Shown: piece after piece, positions 33,973-44,868 of the stretch
Position numbering within the stretch: position 1 is the stretch's first letter
Layout of the letters: each line of letters begins with the position of its first letter
NCBI GenBank assembly: GCA_016199745.1
Contig: JACQFZ010000048.1
Span: forward strand, 124,001 to 188,000
Direction of reading: 5' to 3'
From: Gammaproteobacteria bacterium
GTDB lineage: Bacteria > Pseudomonadota > Gammaproteobacteria > Acidiferrobacterales > Sulfurifustaceae
Length of the DNA stretch: 64,000 nt
Position numbers and translations under genes: made by a program
Notes under the pieces: generated by a model
The model's input: only the letters and a program-made list of their open reading frames with translations
Told to the model about the DNA's origin: nothing
The model's database searches: none

Positions 33973-34620
33973 ATGAGTGGAATGCTGTCAGATAAACAAC
34001 GTAGGATGGTGAATTTGAGCGCATTGCTCGCGGAGATGAATGGGCTGACCTGCGACAACCTGGAACTCGCCGACAGGAGCGACGAGAAGCAGATCATCGA
34101 GTGGCGGCGCACAATGAAGCGCGATTGGGGCATCGAGACCAAGCAGGAATTGCTAGACATGCTAGTTTGGCTACGAAACGACGGACACAACGAATCCTAT
34201 CGCCGAATGAGCCAATACTGGAACCGTTTCTCGGAACCGCAATTTATGCATGAGCTACGGCGCGTTCAGGACGAGAAACTGCAACGGCAGATCTGGCTGT
34301 GTTACTTACATCGATCCGTGCTGCGACGCGTTGGCATCGCCGCCTGGGACTACGGCCGGCACGTGTATCTTTGCCGTTGGGGTTATTACACCGACTTACT
34401 AACCGAGACGGAAACCTGGGAGCAAATCGAGCCGGTCGCGAACGATGCCCAAAAAATATTCGACAGCTGGGAGCAGTACGGAATCAGCTATGTCGTCGGG
34501 AGATTGTATTGGATCGGTGGAAGCATTGCCGAAAGTGTGTGCGAAGGGTTTTTTGGGCAGCTCAACGCGATGTTGCGCAGCGAAAACGGCGCATGGCAAC
34601 GACTAGGCTGGCATTTATAA
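33973..34620 (+). CDS. DUF1266 (YbeU-like) protein
   Basis: From the ATG at 33973 the protein is 215 residues. The C-terminal part contains 'AAWDYGRHVYLCRWGYY', 'AQKIFDSWEQYGISYVVGRLYWIGG', the DUF1266 core (WD.gR......G...g.......W.....W..y...y..Gr..w). In E. coli the DUF1266 protein YbeU is encoded beside djlC and hscC, so gene content here matches that system. It starts 22 bases after the J-like gene. Its molecular role is not known. Confidence 0.7.
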   Translation: MSGMLSDKQRRMVNLSALLAEMNGLTCDNLELADRSDEKQIIEWRRTMKRDWGIETKQELLDMLVWLRNDGHNESYRRMSQYWNRFSEPQFMHELRRVQDEKLQRQIWLCYLHRSVLRRVGIAAWDYGRHVYLCRWGYYTDLLTETETWEQIEPVANDAQKIFDSWEQYGISYVVGRLYWIGGSIAESVCEGFFGQLNAMLRSENGAWQRLGWHL

Positions 34621-34682
34621 AACAAGGGCGGTACGCAAGACAGCCTTAGTAGCGCGCATTGTTTATTAATTGGAGAGCCACT

Positions 34683-34949
34683 ATGGCGCTTAGCGGTCAA
34701 ACAGTTGCAATCATTAATAGACTGGCATACCCCATCATCTTCGAGAAGAACCCTTTAAATGCCGTCGATTGGGTAATAGAGACTTCGGTCGATAGTATTT
34801 CGACATCGGCCAGCAAGACGAAAATTGTGCCTGCGCTACAAGAAGCATTAAAAAATAGTGGATGGATCGAACAGATAGCCGTTCGTGGAAACCATACTGA
34901 AGAAACAATGAAGCAGTTTCTTCAGGCCATCCTATCTAAATTGATGTAA
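34683..34949 (+). CDS. Small hypothetical protein
   Basis: 88 residues from an ATG behind GGAGAGCC. It has an amphipathic start (GQTVAIINRLAYPIIFEK) and a C-terminal helix (EETMKQFLQAILSKLM). No family recognised. It follows the HscC operon by 62 bases and may be its last gene or an independent orphan. Confidence 0.45.
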   Translation: MALSGQTVAIINRLAYPIIFEKNPLNAVDWVIETSVDSISTSASKTKIVPALQEALKNSGWIEQIAVRGNHTEETMKQFLQAILSKLM

Positions 34950-34988
34950 TGCATCTGACCAATCGCAGCGACAAGGCATTCCTTGGCA

Positions 34989-35219
34989 GTGGATAGGTAC
35001 TACGCGCTTGTTACTCTTAAAAAAAAGCGGCCGATGGATATATGGGTATACGAATATCTAGGCGAAATTACTGATACATTCTATTTAAGTAAACGTTTTT
35101 CAAATGATCATGATCTTTTACATCAACAGCACTTGCCGCTTCCGGATGACTACCCCGAGTGGATCAGGTCACTAGCCTTAACATGCGAAAAGTGCTTCTT
35201 AGAGAAACTCCGCAAGTAA
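34989..35219 (+). CDS. Small hypothetical protein
   Basis: 76 residues if started at the GTG at 34989 (a TTG lies two codons upstream); neither start has a good ribosome binding site. It reads RYYALVTLKKKRPMDIWVYE, then a Lys/Arg-ended helix (CEKCFLEKLRK). AT-rich. No family recognised; an orphan immunity protein is possible. Confidence 0.35.
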   Translation: MDRYYALVTLKKKRPMDIWVYEYLGEITDTFYLSKRFSNDHDLLHQQHLPLPDDYPEWIRSLALTCEKCFLEKLRK

Positions 35220-35339
35220 GGTATGGTGAACGACGGGAAAAGTCTGAATAATCGGCATCTAGCCACGGAAGACTAAGAAAATTAAACTACTCGATATCAA
35301 ATAAACACCATCCAACTAAAATTAAAGGACCCCCGTTCC

Positions 35340-35762
35340 ATGAGAATTAGTACAAAAAACAAGAACAGTCGTTTATCTGCTAAGTCCCCCGCCAAGAAGC
35401 ATCGTCGCCTATCAGCGGTGAAATCAGCCAAGCGTGCCAAAGGGCGCCCTATTTCGAATAAAAACGACAAGGGTCGTGGCGTGAAAAACCCTCTACGGCA
35501 ACTGCTGGCCGCCCGTTTTCGGTCATTGCGTGAAGCACGCGGCTGGTCCCAGGAAGAGCTTTCGGAGGCAAGCCGGCTACATCGGACCTATATCAGTCTG
35601 ATCGAACGTTCGCAGTGCAATGTCAGTCTGGATAATCTTGCACGCTTTGCCGGTGCCTTTGGTCTCACGATAACCGAATTGTTTACCTTCGATGAAAAAA
35701 CCGCCGGACGTTCGACATCTGCTTTGTCGAAACGCAAAACGAAAGGAAAAGGGAAACGCTAG
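35340..35762 (+). CDS. XRE-family regulator with long basic tails
   Basis: 140 residues. A Cro/C1-type helix-turn-helix spans about 53-115: RFRSLREARGWSQEELSEAS, then HRTYISLIERSQCNVSLDNL and 'FGLTITELF'. The first ~50 residues are almost entirely Lys/Arg/Ser/Ala and the last ~20 are also basic, which is unusual for this family and recalls histone-H1-like tails. An AAAGGA site precedes the ATG. The strong hairpin at 35878 lies downstream. Confidence 0.85.
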   Translation: MRISTKNKNSRLSAKSPAKKHRRLSAVKSAKRAKGRPISNKNDKGRGVKNPLRQLLAARFRSLREARGWSQEELSEASRLHRTYISLIERSQCNVSLDNLARFAGAFGLTITELFTFDEKTAGRSTSALSKRKTKGKGKR

Positions 35763-35877
35763 CACCCGTTTCTTCTTCGAAAGCGGGAGTCCGTAATATT
35801 TGATGCGGACTACCGCAGTCGACTCTCGAAAGCGCACGCGAAGATCGCGCTGCGGCTTAAATTTAAACGGGAGAGAG

Positions 35878-35912
35878 AACAACAATGCCCGCTTGCGCGG
35901 GCATTGTTGTTT
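35878..35912. terminator. Bidirectional intrinsic terminator
   Basis: A perfect 15-bp stem (AACAACAATGCCCGC / GCGGGCATTGTTGTT) with loop TTGC. It has T residues on the right side and A residues on the left. It separates the rightward XRE gene from the leftward tRNA-Ser and serS block and could end transcripts from both sides. Confidence 0.85.
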
Positions 35913-35924
35913 CGTGACTGAAAA

Positions 35925-36012
35925 TGGCGGAGAGGGAGGGATTCGAACCCCCGGACCCTTTCGGGTCAACAGTTTTCAAGACTGCCGCCTTAAACCGCTC
36001 GGCCACCTCTCC
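35925..36012 (-). tRNA. tRNA-Ser (anticodon UGA)
   Basis: Read leftward, the acceptor stem GGAGAGG pairs with CCTCTCC, followed by discriminator G and an encoded CCA. The D arm (GCCGAGCGGTTTAAGGC), anticodon loop (CTTGAAAA, anticodon TGA), a long variable arm (GTTGACCCGAAAGGGTC) and the T arm (GGGGTTCGAATCCC) are all present. The long variable arm is the class II feature used by seryl-tRNA synthetase, encoded just upstream. Length is 88 bases with CCA. Confidence 0.97.
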
Positions 36013-36361
36013 GGGGCGGCAAGCATACCGTAAACGGTGCATGCCGAAAAATGCTGAGTTGAAATGTTAGTAGAGAAACTCGCCGCTCTCGATTTGCAGC
36101 GACATCTCCTATTCAACCCCTACCCGCTCCCTGCAGAAGAGGGTGGCTGCCTGGATGGTACCTACTTAAAGCAAAAGCTGAGGCGCATCAATCGCCATCC
36201 CTCCCCCTCAGGGGGAGGGATGGGGTGGGGGTGGGTTTTTTCATTAACCATCGCAACCCACCCCCATCCTGTCCTTCCCCCCTGAAGGGGAAGGGACCTG
36301 CTAATAAGTTCGGGGTGGGTGAATTTAATAACATAGTTTAGTTAATTCGGTGGTGCCCTAC
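36013..36361. repeat. Non-coding gap with CATCCCTCCCCC-type palindromes
   Basis: The gap between serS and tRNA-Ser holds CCATCCCTCCCCC-TCA-GGGGGAGGGATGG at 36195-36223. A second hairpin, CCTTCCCC...GGGGAAGG, lies at 36273-36293, with an inverted ACCCACCCCCA/TGGGGTGGGGGTGGGT motif between them. The pair may end or attenuate serS transcription. Nothing coding was seen. Confidence 0.75.
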
Positions 36362-37654
<1,293 letters not shown>

Positions 37655-37669
37655 TTATTATTCCTTGAA

Positions 37670-37978
37670 TCAAGCTTCGTTCACGCGCGCTGGCCAAGTT
37701 ACGATGTGGCCTGGCGGTACTAAATCTTTCAAGTGATCTAAGATCACTTCCGTTTTCGTCGGTTCGTCAAAAAATTCGATGACAACCGGCAAGTCGAGCG
37801 ACAAATCGAGCAATGTCGTCGAATGCATAACACCCGACCGCCCGAAACCGGCGATACCGCGAAACACCGTGACGCCACGCACCTTTTCCTCGTCGTGCAG
37901 TTTCGTCAACAACCGTTTCGTCAGTCTTTCACCTTCGGTGACGTAGATTCGGACCACCGTTACATCGCTGTGATTCAT
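37670..37978 (-). CDS. DUF190 family protein
   Basis: From the ATG at 37976-37978 the protein is 102 residues. It contains 'VRIYVTEGERLTKRLLTKLHDE', 'RGVTVFRGIAGFGRSGVMHS' and 'LPVVIEFFDEPTKTEVILDHL', the DUF190 layout with a PII-like fold. Its start overlaps the crcB stop (ATGA). DUF190 genes are repeatedly found next to crcB, suggesting a role with the fluoride channel, but the function is not established. Confidence 0.85.
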   Translation of the reverse strand: MNHSDVTVVRIYVTEGERLTKRLLTKLHDEEKVRGVTVFRGIAGFGRSGVMHSTTLLDLSLDLPVVIEFFDEPTKTEVILDHLKDLVPPGHIVTWPARVNEA

Positions 37979-38349
37979 AGCTGCCTCGCCAGAAACACGC
38001 CGATCCAGGTCGATGCCAAGCAGAGCACAACGCTTAACGACGCGTTGAGCGCCGCCTTGAGCCATGCGCCTTGCTCGATCAAATTGTACGTTTCGATGGA
38101 AAAACTCGAGAACGTGGTGAATCCACCTAATACGCCGATTAATACACCGGCGCGCAGCACCGTATCGTTACTAAATCGATCGACAAATACAACAAACAAG
38201 AAACCCATCAGCAAGCAGCCCAGCACATTAACCGACAACGTGCCGAACGGAAAACCTCGACCGGCGAACGCGTGCACCACGTTCGACAGCCAAAAGCGCA
38301 GCACGCTACCCACAGCACCGCCGATGGCAATGGCAAATAGGTGTGTCAT
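37975..38349 (-). CDS. crcB: Fluoride channel CrcB/FluC
   Basis: From the ATG at 38347-38349 the protein is 124 residues with four membrane helices. The family motifs 'GGAVGSVLRFWLSN', 'GTLSVNVLGCLLMGFL' and 'GVLGGFTTFSSFSIET' (pore Phe and Thr/Ser residues) are all present. It exports fluoride passively as a dual-topology dimer. I saw no fluoride riboswitch in the 250-base gap upstream, which is filled with repeats. Confidence 0.93.
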   Translation of the reverse strand: MTHLFAIAIGGAVGSVLRFWLSNVVHAFAGRGFPFGTLSVNVLGCLLMGFLFVVFVDRFSNDTVLRAGVLIGVLGGFTTFSSFSIETYNLIEQGAWLKAALNASLSVVLCLASTWIGVFLARQL

Positions 38350-38390
38350 CGTTGGCAATTCACCTTGGTCCTTTATTTCGTTATTCCTGT

Positions 38391-38460
38391 AGGGTGGGCA
38401 ATGCTTTTGCTGCCCACGCGGATTTGAAAAACACGTGGGCAGAAAAACGCTGCCCACCCT
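38391..38460. repeat. REP-like inverted repeat (AGGGTGGGCA / TGCCCACCCT)
   Basis: Ten-base outer arms AGGGTGGGCA and TGCCCACCCT enclose a second inner pair (CTGCCCACG / CGTGGGCAG). Nested palindromes of this kind are dispersed intergenic repeats in gammaproteobacteria. It lies between rarA and crcB. Confidence 0.85.
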
Positions 38461-38472
38461 GCATAACTGTTT

Positions 38473-38510
38473 GTAGCCCGGATGGCGGCGCGAAGCGCCG
38501 TGATCCGGGA
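38473..38510. repeat. REP-like repeat of the GTAGCCCGGAT type
   Basis: GTAGCCCGGATGGCGGCGCG-AA-GCGCCGTGATCCGGG folds into one hairpin with a central GGCGCGAAGCGCC. This is another common dispersed intergenic repeat class, next to the AGGGTGGGCA element. A third short CCCCTCTCCC stretch follows at about 38560-38600. Confidence 0.8.
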
Positions 38511-38603
38511 AACGTCGCCCCTACAAGTTTGAGATAGCTTATGGCGATCTCTATATAAACCCCTCTCCCTCCCCGCCTCTCGCAAAGGGGTGAGGATGAT
38601 GAT

Positions 38604-39956
38604 TTATTGCCGCGGTGGTGTCGCCGACTTCTTGCTCTGTGCAGCACGATTGCGAGCACGCAGCTCGGTTAAGCGTTCGGCAATGCGAATCTCGAGGCCA
38701 CGCTCGACCGGCTGATAATACGTGCGCGCCTCCATGCCTTCGGGAAAGTAACGTACGCCGGCGGCGTAGGCATCGGTCTCGTCATGGGCGTAACGGTATT
38801 CTTTGCCGTAACCCAGTTGCTTCATCAACTGGGTGGGCGCATTGCGCAGGTGCAGTGGTACTTCTAGCGAACCGAGACGCTTGGCATCGGCCATGGCCTC
38901 GCCGAAAGCGCGATAAACGGCATTGCTCTTCGACGCGCACGCGAGATACACGACCGCTTGGGCAATGGCGAGCTCGCCTTCAGGACTCCCCAAACGATCT
39001 TGCACATCCCAAGCATTCAGTGTTAGTGCCAACGCGCGTGGATCGGCGTTGCCGATGTCCTCGGAAGCAATGCGCACGACCCGGCGGGCGATATATAACG
39101 GATCGCAGCCGCCATCGAGCATGCGCGCGAGCCAGTACAACGACGCATCCGGATCGCTGCCACGGATCGATTTGTGCAATGCCGAAATTTGATCGTAGAA
39201 CGCTTCGCCGTGTTTATCGAAGCGGCGCGTACCACCGGCGACCACTTCGCGAACCTGGTCGACGGTTAATTCTTTCGTATTGCTAGCGGCGGCGATGTCG
39301 GCCGCCATTTCCAACAAATTGAGCGCCCGTCGGGCGTCGCCGTCAGCCGCTTGCGCCAACAACATTAACGCCTCGGCCGACGCCGTGATTTCTCGATCGC
39401 CAATACCGAGCACACGATCGGTCAACGCTCGTTCCAAGACTTGCCGCATGTCCTCAATCGTCAACGACCGCAGCACATAAACGCGGGCGCGCGACAACAA
39501 CGCACTGTTGAGCTCGAACGACGGATTTTCGGTGGTAGCGCCGATGAAAGTGAGCGTGCCGTCTTCGACATACGGCAGAAAGCCGTCCTGCTGCGCCTTG
39601 TTGAAGCGATGCACCTCGTCGACGAACATCACTGTGCGTCGACCCTGGGCGCGCAATTGCTTGGCCTCGTCGACAGCGGCGCGGATTTCTTTCACGCCGG
39701 CGAACACCGCCGACAAGACGATGAAATGCGCGTCGCTGCGAGCGGCGATCAGTCGGGCGAGCGTGGTCTTGCCGGTACCGGGCGGGCCCCACAAAATCAT
39801 CGAATGCAGCACACCCGCTTCGATCGCTTGGCGTAACGGCTTGCCAGGACCGAGGATGTGCGTTTGGCCGATGTAGTCTTCGAGTTGCTTGGGGCGCAAC
39901 CGATCAGCGAGCGGCTGCCACGGCGATGGCGCGGGCTGTTCGAAGGAGGTCTGCAT
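38604..39956 (-). CDS. rarA: Replication-associated recombination protein A (RarA/MgsA)
   Basis: From the ATG at 39954-39956, behind AAGGAGGT-type spacing on the complementary strand, the protein is 450 residues. It has '[21 protein letters not shown]', Walker A 'GPPGTGKT' at 57-64, Walker B '[10 protein letters not shown]' at about 109-118, and the sensor region '[24 protein letters not shown]'. RarA is an AAA+ clamp-loader-like ATPase acting at stalled forks with SSB. Further upstream in-frame sequence overlaps lolA and was not used. Confidence 0.95.
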   Translation of the reverse strand: MQTSFEQPAPSPWQPLADRLRPKQLEDYIGQTHILGPGKPLRQAIEAGVLHSMILWGPPGTGKTTLARLIAARSDAHFIVLSAVFAGVKEIRAAVDEAKQLRAQGRRTVMFVDEVHRFNKAQQDGFLPYVEDGTLTFIGATTENPSFELNSALLSRARVYVLRSLTIEDMRQVLERALTDRVLGIGDREITASAEALMLLAQAADGDARRALNLLEMAADIAAASNTKELTVDQVREVVAGGTRRFDKHGEAFYDQISALHKSIRGSDPDASLYWLARMLDGGCDPLYIARRVVRIASEDIGNADPRALALTLNAWDVQDRLGSPEGELAIAQAVVYLACASKSNAVYRAFGEAMADAKRLGSLEVPLHLRNAPTQLMKQLGYGKEYRYAHDETDAYAAGVRYFPEGMEARTYYQPVERGLEIRIAERLTELRARNRAAQSKKSATPPRQ

Positions 39957-39967
39957 GACCTCGGCGA

Positions 39968-40720
39968 CTACGGCTGACTGACGATGTCCGCCCCTTTGGG
40001 CGGTGTAAAGTCGAAACGGCTGGCGTCCAGTGCGGCATTCTCTTGGACGTTGCGCAACGTGTAGCGCGTCGTCTGCCCGAAGTTGTCGTGCAGCTCGATA
40101 ACTCGTAGCCCACCTTGTTCGAAGCCGAGACGAATTTTGTCGAAGCTGGCGTCCTTGTCCTTGTTCTTCGGCAGCAACTGTACCCATTCCATTTTGTTTT
40201 CGGTACCAAGATCTTTGATCACGAACTGTTGATCGAGCCGACCTTTGCCGGAAAGCAACATCGCCGGCGTATCTTGCAAACCGTTTTCCAACGAGCGCAC
40301 GACCACTTGTCGCAGGTCTTCGTCGTACATCCAAAGATGTTCGCCGTCGCAGACGATTTGTTGCTTAGTCGGCGATTCGTAGTTCCAACGAAACTTGCTC
40401 GGCCGTTCGATCCATAACCGGCCTTTGGACTCTTGAACTTGTTTGCCGGATTCGTCGAGCACGACTTGCTGAAAAGTCGCGCTATAGCTACGAATCTCGG
40501 CAAAGAAATGTTCGAGGCTACGAACCGAGCTGATCGGCACCGTGAGTACCGGTGCTTTGGGCGTTGCCGGTGCCGCCGGTGTCGACGATTTTGTCGGTTT
40601 AGCCGGCTTTACCGGCGCCGTTGTCGCGGCCGGTGCCGTCGGCTCTTCCGTCGTCGGCGTCGCTGCCATCAGCGCCACCGACCAACTGCAAACCACTGCT
40701 GCTAACAGATAACACTTCAT
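39968..40720 (-). CDS. lolA: Outer-membrane lipoprotein carrier protein LolA
   Basis: 250 residues from the ATG at 40718-40720. A signal peptide ends at about residue 20 (VALMAA). The LolA domain (about 70-250) has '[21 protein letters not shown]', '[18 protein letters not shown]' and '[20 protein letters not shown]'. Between them is an unusual ~45-residue Pro/Ala/Thr/Lys-rich linker, making the protein about 45 residues longer than typical LolA. It carries lipoproteins across the periplasm to LolB. Its start overlaps the ftsK stop (TGATG). Confidence 0.95.
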   Translation of the reverse strand: MKCYLLAAVVCSWSVALMAATPTTEEPTAPAATTAPVKPAKPTKSSTPAAPATPKAPVLTVPISSVRSLEHFFAEIRSYSATFQQVVLDESGKQVQESKGRLWIERPSKFRWNYESPTKQQIVCDGEHLWMYDEDLRQVVVRSLENGLQDTPAMLLSGKGRLDQQFVIKDLGTENKMEWVQLLPKNKDKDASFDKIRLGFEQGGLRVIELHDNFGQTTRYTLRNVQENAALDASRFDFTPPKGADIVSQP

Positions 40721-43035
40721 CAATCGATCTCCACCGGCGGCGGCGCAATCACTTCGCGACTGCCGTTCGGTTGCAGCGGGCCGACGACGCCGGCGCGCTC
40801 CATATCTTCGATCAACCGCGCTGCGCGGTTGTACCCAATGCGTAACCGTCGTTGCACGCCGGAAATAGAGGCGCGCCGCGATTCAGTGACGATCTTTAGC
40901 GCCTCGTCGTACAACGGATCGGCTTCGCCGGTGTTACCACCTTCCAGGCCACCCTCTTGCAGCACGCCGGCGTCGTTGACGCCGGAATCACCGCTGACGA
41001 TCTGATCGTCGTAGATCGGTCTGCCGCTCTTCTTCAAGAAGCTCGCGACTTTATGAACTTCATGGTCGGCGACAAACGCACCGTGTATACGCATCGGCGA
41101 ACCGCCGCCCGGCTGGACGAACAGCATGTCGCCTTGGCCCAGTAGTTGCTCGGCGCCCATTTGGTCGAGCACCGTGCGCGAATCGACGCGCGATGACATC
41201 TGGAAGGCAATACGTACCGGAATATTGGCCTTGATCAAACCGGTGATAACGTCGACCGACGGACGTTGCGTCGCCAACACCAAGTGCAAGCCCGAGGCGC
41301 GCGCCTTTTGCGCCAACCGCGCGATCAACTCTTCCACCTTCTTACCGACCACCATCATCATGTCGGCGAGCTCGTCGACCAAGATCACGATCAGCGGTAA
41401 CGGCCGCAATGTCGGCGCCTGGTCTTCTGGACTGGTCGGCTTGTACATCGGATCGATGATCGGCTTGCCGGCGTCGATGGCGTCCTTGACCTTGCGATTG
41501 AAGCCGGCCAAGTTACGGACGCCGAGCGCCGCCATCAACCGATAACGGCGCTCCATTTCGGCGATACACCATTTAAAGGCATTGGCCGCCTGCTTCATAT
41601 CAGTCACGACCGGCGCCAACAGATGCGGAATGCCGTCGTACACCGCCAGCTCGAGCATCTTCGGATCGATCATGATCATGCGCACCTGCTCGGGCGTGGC
41701 CTTGTAGACCATGCTCAAGATCAGCGCGTTGATCGACACCGACTTACCGGAGCCGGTGGTACCGGCGATCAGCATGTGCGGCATCTTGCAGAGGTCGACA
41801 ACCGTCGGGTTACCGCTGATGTCCTTGCCGAGCGCCAACGCCAATGGCGAGGGCTCTTCTTCGTAGACCTTAGACGACAACACTTCGGACAAGCGCACGG
41901 TCTCGCGCACTTCGTTCGGGATTTCCAAGCCGACGTGGGTCTTGCCGCGAATATTCTCGACCACCCGCAGGCTCACCACCGACAGCGAGCGCGCTAGGTC
42001 GCGCGATAAATTGGTGATCTGCGACGCCTTCACGCCGGCGGCGGGCTCGATCTCGAATTGGGTGATAACCGGGCCGGGATGCACCGCCATGACCTGCGCC
42101 TGGACACCGAAGTCGAGCAACTTCTTTTCCAGCAGGCGCGACATGCTCTCGAGCGACTGCTTGGAGAACTGTTGGCCCTTCTGCTTGTCGGCCGGATCGA
42201 GCAACGACAACGGCGGCAACTCGTTCGCCCCCGGGGTCTCGAACAGCGGTACCTGCTTTTCGCGCTCAGCGCGTTTACTGGTCTCGATCTTGGCCACCAC
42301 CACCGGCTCGATGCGTGGCGGCGGATGCCTCTCTAGGACCTTCTTCTCGACCTTCACCGTCTCTTGGCGCTTCTTCTTAGCGCGCATGCCGATCAGACGG
42401 TCGTATTGCTCGGAAATGAACCCACGCAGCCACGCAATCGCCACGAGCGTGCCGCGGCCAGCGGCATCCATGAGCCTCAACCACGACAGGCCGGTATACA
42501 GCGTCACGCCCGATAGGAAGATGGCCAGCAGGAACAACGTGGCGCCGACGGGACCTAGGCCAGAAGACAGACCATCACCGATGAACTTACCGAGCCCACC
42601 ACCAGCAGCAAACGGCATGCCGGTGGCGGCCTCTGAATAATGTAGGCTGGCAAGCCCGCAAGCGCCGATGAGTGCGCCGAAGAAACCGCTACCGACGATG
42701 ATCCGCTGGTTGAGACTGGCCGGCTCAGGATCATTGCGATGCAAGTAAATCTTCCAGCCACCGATCGCGATCATGATGGGAAACAGGTACGCGACATAGC
42801 CGAACAAGTAAAACAGCGCATCTGCCAGCCACGCCCCGATCCGGCCACCCATGTTGACTACGGCCGCACTAGGGCCACGGTGCGACCAAGACGGATCAGC
42901 GGGTTGGTAGGACCAGAGGGAAATTAATAAGTAGATACCGACGGCAGCCAAGGCATACAGCGCAACCTCGCGCAGGAGCCGGACAAGTCGGGGGGTTAAC
43001 GGGGCTGTCGTTTTCTTCCAGGTCGCCTGACTCAC
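40720..43035 (-). CDS. ftsK: DNA translocase FtsK
   Basis: 771 residues from a GTG. Four membrane helices lie in the first ~190 residues, followed by a short linker (about 190-290, much shorter than in E. coli). The motor has Walker A 'AGTTGSGKSVSINALIL' near 425 and Walker B 'PLIVILVDELADMMMVV'. The C-terminal gamma domain (about 705-765) reads 'SRRASISGVQRRLRIGYNRAARLIEDMERAGVVGP', which recognises KOPS. It pumps chromosome ends to the septum and activates XerCD at dif. Confidence 0.96.
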   Translation of the reverse strand: MSQATWKKTTAPLTPRLVRLLREVALYALAAVGIYLLISLWSYQPADPSWSHRGPSAAVVNMGGRIGAWLADALFYLFGYVAYLFPIMIAIGGWKIYLHRNDPEPASLNQRIIVGSGFFGALIGACGLASLHYSEAATGMPFAAGGGLGKFIGDGLSSGLGPVGATLFLLAIFLSGVTLYTGLSWLRLMDAAGRGTLVAIAWLRGFISEQYDRLIGMRAKKKRQETVKVEKKVLERHPPPRIEPVVVAKIETSKRAEREKQVPLFETPGANELPPLSLLDPADKQKGQQFSKQSLESMSRLLEKKLLDFGVQAQVMAVHPGPVITQFEIEPAAGVKASQITNLSRDLARSLSVVSLRVVENIRGKTHVGLEIPNEVRETVRLSEVLSSKVYEEEPSPLALALGKDISGNPTVVDLCKMPHMLIAGTTGSGKSVSINALILSMVYKATPEQVRMIMIDPKMLELAVYDGIPHLLAPVVTDMKQAANAFKWCIAEMERRYRLMAALGVRNLAGFNRKVKDAIDAGKPIIDPMYKPTSPEDQAPTLRPLPLIVILVDELADMMMVVGKKVEELIARLAQKARASGLHLVLATQRPSVDVITGLIKANIPVRIAFQMSSRVDSRTVLDQMGAEQLLGQGDMLFVQPGGGSPMRIHGAFVADHEVHKVASFLKKSGRPIYDDQIVSGDSGVNDAGVLQEGGLEGGNTGEADPLYDEALKIVTESRRASISGVQRRLRIGYNRAARLIEDMERAGVVGPLQPNGSREVIAPPPVEID

Positions 43036-43257
43036 GAAATTTCGTCGCTGAATATCATAAAAGTATGCTGATTTTCCCTTTTTCCCGTCCGCCCCACAAG
43101 GCGAAATCGACTGAGTGGGTCAGTTTTCACGATGGCGAGGTCTGAAGGTTGAAGTGCTTGCGGCAATCCCCACTTATCACTTTCGCGGCGGCTTACCTGT
43201 TACTGACCGATAGCGTAGCATTAGCCGCTTATTTTGCTTGTGACTTTTTATCGTTAA

Positions 43258-44229
<972 letters not shown>

Positions 44230-44316
44230 TACCCCTCTTCCCATTGCCGGCCGGGTTTGGCACCGGTCGGCAATGGCGATTATATTTCCCCTTAAGACCA
44301 CCTCTGGAGCCGGCCC

Positions 44317-44868
44317 TTGGCTAGCGACGCTGATGACAAGGACGATCCAGCACTGTTCCGCGCTCTCGTTGGAAAGGTCCGGCGGGTCAAGCAAGACCGC
44401 GTCGCGCCACATCGCCCTAAACGCAAACCCATCCCCGAGCAATCGCAGCGTGACGCCGCCGCGGTCATCCAAAGCCTGTTATCGGACGACTACGAACCCG
44501 ACGCGATCGAAACCGGCGAAGAACTGCTGTACGCCCGTCCTGGGCTGCAACACAGCGTTATGCGTAAGCTGCGCCGTGGCGTCTATGCCATCGAGGCCGA
44601 ACTCGATCTACACGGCCGTACGGTTCCAGAGGCACGCGAACAGCTGGACGCATTCATTCGTGATATGCGTGGACTTGGTAAACGTTGCGTACGCATCATC
44701 CACGGTAAGGGCCGCAGTTCGGAAGGCAAGCTGCCGGTACTCAAAGGCAAAGTAAACGCCTGGCTGCGTCAGAAAGATGAAGTGATGGCATTCTCCACGG
44801 CGATCCCACGCGACGGTGGCGCCGGCGCGGTATACGTCTTATTGCGGCGCGGCAAATCTGCCGGCTGA
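44317..44868 (+). CDS. Smr-domain protein
   Basis: 183 residues from a TTG preceded by GGAG. A charged helical N-terminus (about 1-80) precedes the Smr domain (about 95-175) with 'ELDLHGRTVPEAREQLDAF', 'RCVRIIHGKGRSSEGK' and 'VLLRRG'. The DLHG and HGKG motifs are the catalytic/binding landmarks of SmrA/SmrB-type nucleases. Stand-alone proteins of this type (SmrB) cut mRNA at collided ribosomes. Which Smr class this one belongs to is not certain. Confidence 0.85.
   Translation: MASDADDKDDPALFRALVGKVRRVKQDRVAPHRPKRKPIPEQSQRDAAAVIQSLLSDDYEPDAIETGEELLYARPGLQHSVMRKLRRGVYAIEAELDLHGRTVPEAREQLDAFIRDMRGLGKRCVRIIHGKGRSSEGKLPVLKGKVNAWLRQKDEVMAFSTAIPRDGGAGAVYVLLRRGKSAG

Noticed and set aside
38604-40334. 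Long 576-codon reading of rarA
   Set aside because: The first ~126 codons run through lolA in another frame. RarA homologues start near the ATG at 39956.
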